Source of the DNA: Pterobdella sp. o SKG-2022
Taxonomy: Eukaryota; Annelida; Clitellata; Hirudinida; Piscicolidae
Assembly: GCA_964035795.1 (NCBI GenBank)
Contig: OZ038323.1
Span: forward strand, 1 to 64,000
DNA length: 64,000 nucleotides
Direction: 5' to 3'
The notes beneath the pieces are model-generated. The model was not told where the DNA came from and made no database searches. It saw only the letters and a program-made list of their open reading frames with translations. Made by a program: the position numbers and the translations under genes. This document shows, one piece after another, positions 49,501-62,000 of this stretch (within the stretch, counting starts at the first letter, position 1; each line of letters opens with the position of its first letter).

Positions 49501-52170
49501 ACTTCTACAATAACCCACCACCCCACTACCTCACCTATCCAATACCTCACCTCTCAATTATTTGTTTGATAATGAGGCCTATTATTGATCAAATCAACAC
49601 TAGATATTATAACGTGGTTGAGGTGTTGGCTAGTTACTTACAACCATTAGCGGAAAATAAGTATACTCTGTCTAACACTCAGTTTTTTCCGAAAATCCTA
49701 ACATCCCGCCCAGATCTTCAGACGAGGAAGCTGTCAGCTACGATGTTGAATCGCTTTTCACAAATTTGCCCATTGACAAAACCATTGATACATCTGTAAG
49801 CAGATCTATGTTAACAAGAAACTGATAAATTGCTGAAAAAAGTCACTAAAGAGAGTATCTTCTCAGCCAACGACGCTTATACAAACAAATAGATGGTGTC
49901 GCAATGGGAGGTCCTTTGTCCGTGGTCTTTTCTGCGTGTTTCCTATATAATATGGAAGAGCAGTTGATAACACCGGCCTCACCAATCTTTTATATAAAAT
50001 ATGTAGATGACACATTCGTGCGCAGAAAGAAAAACGAGGAAGACAAACTTTTCAAGACTTTGAACGCGTTTCATCCCAACATCAAACTGAGTGCTAAGCA
50101 ATAAGGATGGTTCTATAGCTTTCAGGTTGTAAATAAGTCCAGTAAACTACCTTTTCATTTCTCATCACAAGTACCGCTTCAGTACAAGAGAAGTGTTATT
50201 ATGGGTGAGTTGCACAGAGCGAAGGCTATCGGCTCTGATTTCGACTTCGAAATGAATAAAATAAAGTCGAAGCTTTTCTGTGCTGGCTACCCCCTTAGAT
50301 TTATGAGTTTTCAGTGCCTAAAGAGGAGCTTTTGATCCCACCAGAATTTTTTGAAGAAAGATCGAATGTACATGTTAAGATCCCTTTTTGCCCAAAAAAT
50401 GAAAGCGTGTTTAAAAAACTCTCGGATAAAATGGAGTCATTTACAAACCACAGCATCAAGATTTTGTATTCGTGGCTCACCACTAAAATTCACGCTCTCT
50501 TCCCGATGAAGGATAAACTGACACACCACCACCATGTGATCTATAAAGGGGAATGCTCTTGCAAGAGTAAGTATATCGGTGAAACTCTGAGAAACTCCAA
50601 TATTAGATGGAGGAGCACAAACCGGATAAAGGTAGTTCTGAACCCGCCAAGCATCTCATTGAAAATCCTACCCATAGGTTCACTCGGAGGACCTTAGACA
50701 GAGCCTCTACCAATGCAAGGAAGAAGATCTTAGAAGCGTACCACATCAAAGCACAGCGACCCACGTTAAATGATCAATTGGACATTAAGTTGCTAACTTT
50801 TTAAGCTTGGTTACTTCTCCTTTCATGTCATTATCTCAGCTCATAATTAATAATAATTTATTTTTCTTTTCAATAATTTAGCTTTGCATTCCCATAAAAA
50901 AACCAAACAAAACAAAAAATGTACAAAATACTAGACCCGTAATACTATTCACAAAAATAAATAAAATAATTTCAAATATTAATCTTGCTAAAATTTTAAT
51001 ATCAATTGACCAATTTATCTTTCACAACCAAGCAGCCTACAGAAAAGGGAGGTCAATAAAAGATGTTGTCCGGACCCACAAGCTGAAAATTGCCAGTGCA
51101 TTAACCTCGGGCAAAACACTGAAAATTCAAGGCATAGATCTGTCATCTGCTTTTGATACAGTGAATCGTGGAAAACTTATGAAAGTTATAGACAGCATTT
51201 GTTCACCTGAAGACTCAAAACGAGTGAACTTTCTTTTGAAAGGCACTAAACTAAGAGCCAGAAAAAACGAAGAAAGCCCCATTTTTGCAGCAAACATAGG
51301 TGTCCCACAGGGTGACGGGCTCAGTCCAGTCCTCTCTACAACGTATTTAGAAGCAGCAATGAAAGACATCAAAAAAAAGTGCTCGCACAAGAAGTACCGT
51401 ATGCTGATGACGTAGACTAGTAAAGATGGTATAGACCTGGACATTGTCGAAAAAACCCTGGCTTCCTGGAACTTACAAAAGAACAAAGGAAAAACTGAAA
51501 CTCTATCAAGTGATGGAACAAATGGTGAATGGAAGAAAAGCAAAAAACTAGGAATGCTTTTTGACTCTAAAGAAGAATGGAAAAGAAGGAAAAATCTAAC
51601 AATGCTAGCCATGCAAAAAATGAACAAAATATGGACGTCAAGCATAGCAAAACCGAAAAAGGTAAGAATCTATAAAGCATATGCCCAATAGTTTATGCTT
51701 TTCGGCTGCAGCACTTGGTCAATGAACAAAGAAATGGAAAGATCACTAGACAGCTTTAACAGAAGAATGGTGAGACAGGCGTGTGGAATCTTCTGACCCA
51801 AACACATGTCTACAGAAGTAAACGTTCTCATTGAACCAGCAACATGTAAAGTGAAAAAACGACGCTGGCAGATGCTAAGCCACATTTTGCGTATAAACGA
51901 CCATGCTCCAGCAAAAAAAGCAACCATTGATGTTATTGTAACCAAAAAAGAAAAACAAAATACCAGCCCACTTACCACCATCAAAAATGACTTGAAGCGT
52001 CATTCCCTATCAATAGAAGAGGCAATCCAACTTGCAAAAAACAGGAAATCGTGGAAATTGAAAGAAAGCCGTGCTTCGACGAACGAAAAACTCTAACTAT
52101 TAAATCAACATTCATTTTTTTAATGCTTTTTTGTAAACCCTAATAAAAAAAAAATAAAAAACAAAAGTGT

Positions 52171-52237
<67 letters not shown>

Positions 52238-55200
52238 TGGCAGCAACTCGTCTTCAAATATTGCCATTGCTTTGCAAACAGTTTCTGGCTAGGAGGTGGC
52301 TTTTCAAACCCGCAGAGGACTTGCACACCATCCCACAATTGCCACATATATGAAAAGATTTGGGATGGATGGATAAGTGAGAATATTAAAAATATGAACT
52401 TTTTCATGCCTTTTCATGCCACTTACACTTTTTGCAGATAACATTCTCCCTTCCAAAAATGTTAAGACTCTTGGTGTGTGGTTGGATAGGGACCTTTCTA
52501 TGAAAACCCATATCAACATGATATTAAAGGGAGGTTTCATATCCTTGAGGCAAAAAAAATCAATCAAGGATTTGTTGAGTATAGAGTCTTTGAAGGCGCT
52601 GGCCTCTGATATTGAGCCGTATTGACTATGGGAATATCATCCTTGCAGGGCTCTCTAAATACCAAAAAAACAGACTCCAATCCCTTATCAATACAGCAGC
52701 CAGGCTCATCACAGGCACCAGAAAATATGATCACATAAGTCCTGTTTTGAGAGATCTGCACTGGCTTAAAATTGATGAGAGGATTGACTATAAGGTTCTG
52801 TTGCTGATGTTCAAATATCTGCGCAATGAAGGTCCAGCCTACTTGTCAAAAGATCTTGAAATGCTATCAAGCATTCCGGGTAAGCAGAAACTGAGATTTG
52901 ATAATTCTTTGAAGGTTATTCCAGGTAAATCCAAGCTTAAGACCATAGGGAAAAAATTTTTTATGTAACTGGCTCTACCCTATGGAACAACCTCCCCGAA
53001 AAACTCAGATTTTCTGTTTCTAAACACTCTTTTAGAAGGAACCTTAAGTCATATCTTTTTTCGAGATCTTATGGTGTATAAATATTTATGTATTATTTGG
53101 TTCTCACTTTTTGCATAATAATTTAGTAGCCTAGAAACTCTTGGAGTTGATGCCACTATAATCATATTCGTTATTGTATTGTATTGTATTGCCACAGATC
53201 TTACACATATTGCTATAAGGCATTGGGCAAATAGGATTTTGACGAGTAGTGTGCACTGTGCTGACTTTCTCATGATTGGCCGAAAAAACACGACGTCGGT
53301 GGAACCTTAAATGACTCAAAAAACCCGCCCTGCTCAAACATGGTCTCCCACAATGACCGCACGTCAGTTTTTTTACATGCTCGGTGATGTTTCTTTTTCG
53401 GAGATCGCGTTTAAGTCTAGCGTGTTTCCGTCTGCTTTCCTCAAAACGACAGGTTGCTTCAAAACTTACTTTCCTCCAAGTTAACCTTTTTTGCGCTTAT
53501 GTTTCCCATGAAACGGAGTTTGTGCCGCATTTTTTGAAGGTTTGTTTCAAGCAATCTGAATCGTTTTTTGGGTTGGTGAGCCAATCTTTTTCCATCGGTA
53601 AGTTGCCCTTGAAATATTTGCTTTGGAATCCGTTCGTTGGGCAATCTTACTAAGTGTCCGCTCCATCTGAGCTGTTGCTTAGAGATTAGGACTTCGATGC
53701 TACCGATATTTGCCATCTCAAGTATTTTCGTGTCGCTGATGTGCTTCTGCCATATTATGCCCAGAATCTTACGCAGACACAGTTGTTGAAAACGCACAAG
53801 TTGTTTCAGGTGCCTGGTATATGTGGTCCAAGTTTATAGCATATACAAGGACAGTTAGAACACACGCATTATAAACTTTAACCTTCATGCGTTTAGAGAT
53901 ACCATGGCGACTCCAAAGACGCTTATGCAAGATGCCAAATGCGTGGCTGGCTTTGCTTATTCTTAAGCCCACCTCATCATCAATGGAGTTACTGCAATTG
54001 AGAGTACTTCCAAGATATACAAACTTTAGAACGACTGCCCGCTTTTGTCCGTAGACATAGATTGATGACTCGACATATGTTTTTCCAGAAGTTGGTTAGT
54101 ACACCAAAACAGTTTTCTTCAAACTGATAGTCAACCCCAACGCAGTGCACGCAGCTTCAAAAGAATCCATCAGATGCTGCATTTCCATCTCGGTGTGAGT
54201 CAGCAAAGCACAGTCGTCTGCATAAAACAATTCACGTATCACGCTCATCATTGTTTTGGTTCTGGCAGTGAAGCATTTGGTGTGAAAAAGCTTACCAGTG
54301 GTTCGATAGTAAATGTAGACACCTTCGCTACTATCCTTGAAAGCTAATTGAAACACCATAGAAAAATGAGGCGCAAATAGTGTTAAAGCTAGTGTATCTT
54401 CCTGCTTGACACCGTTTCCTACAGTAAAAGGTTCTGCAAGTTTGCCCCCGATATTCAGCGTAGTTTTCAAGTCGTGGTGGAGAAAGTTTAAGATAGAAAT
54501 CAACTTCTCTGGACAGCCTAACTTTCTAAGAATCAACCAAAGAGCTTCATGGTTTACTGTGCCAAAGGCCTTAGTGAGGTCAATGAACACTTGCAAAAGA
54601 TCTCTGCACTGTTCCTGACATTTTCCTTGCAGTTGTCTGATTGTGAATATCATATCAACTGTCCCTCGACCACTTCTAAACCCATACTGGGATTCTGGCA
54701 AAACATTATCGGCAATTTGAAGGTTAATTCTTTTGAAAATAATGCGACTAAGAATTTTACCCACAACTGATAAAAGTGAGATTCCTCGGTAGTTGCTGCA
54801 ATCGTTTTTAGGACCCTTTCCTTTATAAAGCACAACTAACAAAGAGTTTCTACAATCCTCGGGAATAGTCTCAGTTGTCCAAGCAGTTTGTAATAGAGTA
54901 GTCAGACGCCCCATCAACACTGGACCAGCACAATAAAAGAATTCTGCGAGAAGGCCGTTCATATCAGGGGATTTACCAGAGTTCAGTTTTTGAACTGCCT
55001 CTTTCACTTCCTATGCTCTAATTTTGTCACCCAAAGCGTCTTCAACCGATTTAGTTGGAATGGATTCAACTAACTCTGAATTGAATTCTGAAGGTCTATT
55101 TAGCAGATCGTCAAAGTGTTCTTTCCATCTGTTTAGGATGCCGAATGGGTCGCGAATGAGATGCTTATTATCTTTGCTTCTCAAAGGCGTGATAGAGCAA

Positions 55201-58200
55201 CTAGAAGGGCCATAAACCTCGCTCAATAGACTGTAAAATACTCTGGTATTCTTAGTGTCAGCTGCTAATTGGATCTCATCAGCCCTGTTACTCCACCAAG
55301 TATTTTGCATCTTTCTTAATTCGCGCTGTTTTTCGGTTTTTATGGAATTAAACCTGGATTTCAAACTTAATAACTCTTGAGAACCTGTCACGCACTTGGA
55401 CAAGCATTATATGCATTTGACTTAGATTCCTGTAATGACTCTATTGTCACGTCGGTTTCATCAAACCAGTCTCGGTTTTTACGCTTTCTGAAGCCCAGTA
55501 TTCTTTCAGAAGCGCTATATACAGAGACTTTAAAGTTTTCCCATGAATTTTCGCAGAATATATTTTCATTTCCCTTACTAGTTTTTCTTTAACAGCAGCA
55601 TTTTTTAGAACGGCTACATTGAAGCGCTTAGGTAATTTGGTTCCACAACTACGGTTCCTAGGCTTAACCACAAAGTTCAATTTACCTCGAACAAGTCGGT
55701 AGTGAGTCCAACCTTCAGCACCCCGCATAGCAAGGAAGATTTGTACATCAGCTATGTCACGCCTTCTGACCAACAAAAAATCTATTGTGCTATTGTTTCG
55801 AGTCAGGGTGCATCCAGGTAGTTTTAAACTTGTCCTTCATTTGGAACATAGTGTTGGTTATCTGAAACCCCATTTCCTTGCAGAATTGTAGCAGCATTGA
55901 GCCGTTGCTATTAAGTTTTCCGACGCCAATTTTACCTAAAACGTGCCAAGTTTTTGCATTTTTTCCGACTCTTACATTAAAATCACCCAGTAAAACGACT
56001 TTATCGGCCGGAGGGATCTTAGCAACATGTTGCCTCAGGCCCTGATAGAAAGCCATTTTTGTTTCTTCTGATGTGTGTAATGTTGGTGCATACACGCTTA
56101 CAAAAGTAGCATACTGACCACGAGTCAAAGGAACTCTCATTGATAAAATTCGGTCATTTACACCGCAAGGCAGCTCTTCTAGATAAGAAAGAAGAGAAGT
56201 TTTAACTGCAAAAACCACACCAGATTCTTTTTTACTTCCATACGGCTTACCTTTTCAAAAGAAAATGTAACCTCCGTCTGAAACATTTCTTTCACCTGTC
56301 AGTCGGGTTTCAAATAATGCCACGATGTCTAAGCCATAGCGTTGAAGCTCCCTAGAGATATAAGTAATGCGTCTTTCAGGACGCTTACTCGATGCTGGCA
56401 AATCTGAAAGAGTACGAACATACGAACAGCCAATTAACATGTTTTTTATTCTTTTTTTTCTTATATATATATATTTTTTTTTTTTTGAGGCATACCCTGC
56501 CAAGACGAAGAATGGCGATTTGAAAGTCTTGAACGGATTGATACTGTTTTCCGTTTAGATAAACCTCTGGCCAAATAACCCCAAACGTTTTCAATAGGGT
56601 TTAGGTCTAGACTCTTTGATGGCCATTTGAGAACATTGATTTTTTGTTGCGAAATCCATGATTTTGTCAGCTTAGAGTTATGTATTGCTGCATTGTCTTG
56701 CTGGAAAATAAATTTCTTGCCATGAAATTTATTCAGAAAGAGCAATAAATAGTTTTTCAATGTTTATGAATATTTTTATGAGTTTTGACATTCTGTCAAA
56801 ATTGCCAGGTCGGTCTTTCCTTCCATGCTGATTCCACCCCAAACCATCACTGAACCTCCGCCAACACGCTATTTAAAAATCTCTAGATCTTTACGTAAAT
56901 CATTCCAGTAGTACTGACGTCTGGTTCATCAGAATTAAATTTTTTTTGGTCAAAAAAAATTATTTCGTCCCATTTGGACTTCCAAAAAATTTTCTCTTCG
57001 GCAAACTTCATTCTTTCTTCTTTATGAGCTTCCTCCAAGTCTGGTGCTGGTTTGCGTTTTGAATACTGCAGATTTTCAGAATTCTTCAAAACTTGACGTA
57101 TTGAGGATGCAACAACAGGCAAATCCAATGATTTTTTGATTGTTGTGGAAGAGATTCCTTGTTGCGAAGCGGTCCTAACTATATTGCGAACATCTGTTTT
57201 GATCAATTTTTTTTTCTTCCAACTTTGAATTGTTCAAATTCTTCAAATAGTATCTTATTGTCGATTTCGAGCGTTTTAGCTGTTTGGCGATTTTTCTGTT
57301 GCTCCAACTCTCCCTTTACATATTGAAAGTTCAACCTTCTTTTTATCCGATAACTGATTAAATTTTTTATCTTTTTTGCAAATATTTCAATCACAATGAT
57401 AATCGTTCTCGAAAATAATTATTAGCGCCAAAAAAAACTGAATAGTTTACTTTTATTGCTCAAAGAGCAGATTTTTCAAATTGTTCAAAAACAACATCAA
57501 AAATATACTTTATTTTTGTTNNNNNNNNNNNNNNNNNNNNNNNNNNNNNNNNNNNNNNNNNNNNNNNNNNNNNNNNNNNNNNNNNNNNNNNNNNNNNNNN
57601 NNNNNNNNNNNNNNNNNNNNNNNNNNNNNNNNNNNNNNNNNNNNNNNNNNNNNNNNNNNNNNNNNNNNNNNNNNNNNNNNNNNNNNNNNNNNNNNNNNNN
57701 NNNNNNNNNNNNNNNNNNNNTATAGAAAAAACACATTGGCGAGTTTCTAAAAAGACCTTCAGTATTCAGTTCAGAGCTAGTTGAATCCATTCCAACTAAA
57801 CCAGTTGAAGACGCTGTGGGTGACAAAATTACAGCACAGGAAGTGGAAGAGGCAGTTCAAAAACTAAACTCTGGTAAGTTCCCTGATATGAACGGTCTTC
57901 TTGCAGAATTCTTTCATTGTGCTGGTCCAGTGTTTATGGGGCGTCTGACTACTCTATTACAAAAAGCTTGGAGAACTGAGACTATTCTCGAAGATTGGAG
58001 AAACTCTTTGTTACTTGTGCTTTATAAAGAAAAGGGTCCTAAAAACGTTTGCAGTAACTACCGAGGAATCTCACTTTTATCAGTTGTGGGTAAATTTCTT
58101 GGTTGCATAACTTCAAAAGAATTAACCTTCACATTGCCGATAATGTTTTGATCTGATATTTACAATCAGACAACTGCAAGAAAAATGTCAAAAACAGCGC

Positions 58201-58988
58201 AAAGTTTTTTCAAGTGTACATTGACCTCACTAAGGCCTTTGACACAGTAAGCCGTGAGGCTTTTTGGTTGATTCTTGAAAGTTAGGCTGTTCAGAGAAGT
58301 TGATTTCTATCTTAAAAATTTTCCACCACGACATGAAAACTACGCTGAATATCGGGGGCAAACTTGCAGAAACTGTCACTGTAAAAAACGGTGTCAAGCA
58401 GGGAGATACACTAGCTCCAACACTATTTGCGCTTTATTTTTCCATGGGGTTTCAATGAGCTTTCAAGGACAGTAGCGAAGTTGTTTAAATTTACTATCAA
58501 GCCATTGGTAAGCTTTTTTACCATCAAACGCTTCACTGCCAGAACCAAACAATGATGAGCGTGATACGTGAATTGCTTCATGCAGACGACTGTGCTTTGC
58601 TGACTCACACCAAGATTCAAAAGCTTATGTTGAAGCTCACTTCCAATTACCCTTACATCCTTCAAAAACTTCTGCCTCCCTTTCTTCAACAAAAAATTCA
58701 TCTCTCTCCCACTACACCCTTCCTTGAAAATAACCTTTTCACTATAATTTTTCTCGAACCAACAATTACCCATACAAAGGTCCTTTTCAACACAAAATTC
58801 GAACAGCAATCTACCCTCTAGGTTTTTCTTTTCCATTCCAAAACTTTCATGGACACCATCAAACCCATCAACCTTTTTAATAATGTCTCTATTGAAGTCT
58901 CCTAAGCAAATGAAAACTTCGTTTTCCACTTCGCACCCTCTTGCCATCTCCACAGAAAACTTTACATTTTCACTCATCGATCTTCCAT

Positions 58989-59083
<95 letters not shown>

Positions 59084-62000
59084 ATTATTTGTATAGCGCC
59101 TTTTACGCATCGTTCAAATGTTTTTGAGGAAAGTAGGATAGAAAGAAGATTCAAGATTAGGAAGAAAAGAGTTTCAGAAAAATGGACCAGAAAAAGAAAA
59201 AGGAGATTTAGCATAGGATTGAGAGAAAGAGAAAATGAAAAGTTGAGAATAAGTAGAGGACCATAGGCTGGCACGTTTAGAAGGTAGTAAGAAGTTAGAA
59301 AGATAGGAAGGCGAAGTAGAATGAGAAATTTTGTGCATGAGAAAACAGATTTTGAAGAAAAAGCGAAACTGAGGATGTAGCCAGGGAAGATCGACAAGAG
59401 ATGGGGAGATATGGGAGAATTTAGGAGTATGAGGAGCCAGGCGTGCAGCAGAGTTGAAAGTTTTAGTTAGAAGGTAGAGAATAGATTAAGCAAGATTAAA
59501 GTACAAGAGTTGCAGTAATCAAGTCGGGAGAGAACAAGAGAGCAGACAAGAATCTTAAGAAAGGCATCATCGACATAAGAAGAAATTTGTCTGATACAAG
59601 ATAGGTGAAAAAACAAGAAAGAGCAAAAATCTGAGTGAAAAGAGAAAGATTCGATGAGACAAGGGATATGAGAGGTATAAAGAATAAAGAGAAGAGGCCC
59701 GAGAACAGATCCCTAAGAAACACCAAAAGGAGCAGAGAGAAGAGAAGAAGAGTTGTTAATAGAAACAGTGGAGGAACGGTTAGAAAGATAGGAGGTAAGC
59801 CAGGAAAGTGAAAAGCCGGAAATACCAAAAGAGGAGTTGAGATGCTGCAGTAAAAGGGAGTGGTCAACAGTATCAAAAACAGAAGAGAAGTCAAAAGAAA
59901 AAAGAAGAGAAAGCTTACCAGAGTCGAAAGCTAAAAGAGCATCATTAGAGATTTTTAGAAGGCAGGTTTCAGTAGACTGAGAGAGTCGAAAACCAGATTG
60001 GCTAAGAGAAAAAAGATTTTTAGATGAAAATTTGATAGTTGGAGGTAAATAGCTTTTTCATGAATTTTGGAAAGAAAGGAAAGGTTAGAAATGGGACAGT
60101 AGTTAGAGAATATATAAGGATCGAAAGAAGGTTTTTTCAGTATTGGAGTAACGATAGATGATTTAAAATAGGTGGAAAATTTAAAAGTAGATAGAGAAAG
60201 GTTAATAAGATTGAGAATGATGGGATAGAAGAAAGAGGAAAGATCATTAAGGATTTTTGGGGGAATTAGGAGCAGGAAAATGAAGATACAGATTTGATGA
60301 TGGAGGTGAGGTCTGTGAAGGTGATGGGTGAAAAGTGAGAAAAAGAGACAGAAGCAGGAAAAGACGCTGGAGTAGTGTGAGATGATGAGTGATTAGTTCT
60401 AATTGAAAGAATCTTTTTGTGGAAATAGTCATGAAAATCTTGAAAAAAAAAGGAGGAGGAGGGGATTGTTTGGAAAGAACGTGATTGAGATTTTTCCAAC
60501 GAGAAGAAGAGGAAGCAGAACTGATGGAAGAAATGAGAAAACTCAAGTGTTTGGAGTGGAAGAGAGAGCGATAGGTTGATAGGTGAGAAAGCCAAAAAAC
60601 ATGCTTGAAAGTAGAGGGAGAAGAACGATAAGAACGTTCAAGCTTGCGTAAAGTACGTTTGGATGTGACACATTCACCATCAAACCAAGGAGCTTTGAAG
60701 GAGGTAGGTAAAAGATTTAATGGGAAGAAGCACCTTCAAAGTATTAGTGAGAAGAGAGTTTAGAGCAAAAACAAAGTCATCAACGTCAGTGAAAGAAGAA
60801 GAATCAAAAGAAGAAGTCGAAAGAAGTTCGATGAAAAGTGTTTTGTCAAGTTGAGACCAAGAGCAAGTAGATACCTTGACAGTAGAGGAAAGTTTAATGG
60901 GGCTGGTAGGGAAAGAAAATGAATAAGATAGTGATCAGAGAAGAAGATTGGGTGAGCAAGAATACTAATGGGTTTGATAGAGGATTACGTGATGAAAAAA
61001 TCAATTGTGTTGCCAGAGGAATGAGAGGAAAAGTGACAATGTTGGGAAAGGTTGAAAAGTCCAAGAAGTTCCAAAAATTTGTTAGTGTAGAAATTAGTTT
61101 TGTTGTTAAATTGGATTTTAAAATCACCTACAATATAAAAAGGAGAAGAAAGAGTATATAGAAATTCAAGTAAGGCAGAGAAAGCATTAATAAATGAATA
61201 GAGAGAAGGAGGAGGTCTATAAAGAACAGCAATAAACAGGGTCAATCAATCAATCAATCAGTTTTCTGCCAAATCAGGTTCTTCCATCTACTTCTATCTT
61301 CAGCTCTTCTTTTTAGGGCCTTAAAACCCTCTTACATCATGTCATTCAGCATTTTTCTCTTCATTCTTCCTCTTGGTCGTTTTTCTTCCATCCGTCCTTC
61401 TAAGGCGATTTTCAGCAAACTTTCGTGGCGCAGAATATGGCCTATCCATCTGGGTTTTTTTTTTATATGCGCCATCAATCCTCTGCTTTCATTAACCCGG
61501 TTTAAGACTCCTTCATTGATCAGCTTGTCAGGGTGAGAGTACCAAATTTAAAAAAAGATCTCATTTTCATTACCAGACTACCATAGTTTAAACCTTCTAC
61601 CTAAACTACCTACAAATTTTGAACCCATACCTCTCCACTTCACTTCTTGAATACAGTAAATACCAACCTCTTTTTTCAACAACTCTTTACACAACTCCAT
61701 ACTCTTCCCCTTTAATGCTTTTTGAAGAATAAGAAACGCGCGATGGAGGATGCCTTTTCTCTTCCCGCATAGCATGTGTTTCATGACTTTAAATAACCAA
61801 ACATAAATTCAGTTAAATGGATTTGCTAATTTACAAACATTTCATTTCATATCTGCAAATCATGTTGAATATAGCGAGAAAATTAAAAAGTGAAAGAAAA
61901 CCCAATCTACCACGGTATCGTGAACTTGCAAATATATATATATGTATAAAAGATTGGTGGGCTCCTATCTTACTCCTCTTTTGTGGGCTCCACTTATCTC

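Noticed and set aside
49272..49799. A 175-codon open frame rich in Pro, Thr, Ser and His
   Set aside because: It is translation of the 16-bp minisatellite running into the first part of a Penelope-like element.
58990..59397. Frame ending in a poly-Tyr run (also one at 25396-25587)
   Set aside because: The runs are translated TAA/TTA microsatellites.
59496..59894. Long hydrophobic minus-strand frame that looks like a multi-pass membrane protein
   Set aside because: It is an off-frame reading of the L2-type RT. The correct frame in the same place gives [11 protein letters not shown] and SVLGPLLF motifs.
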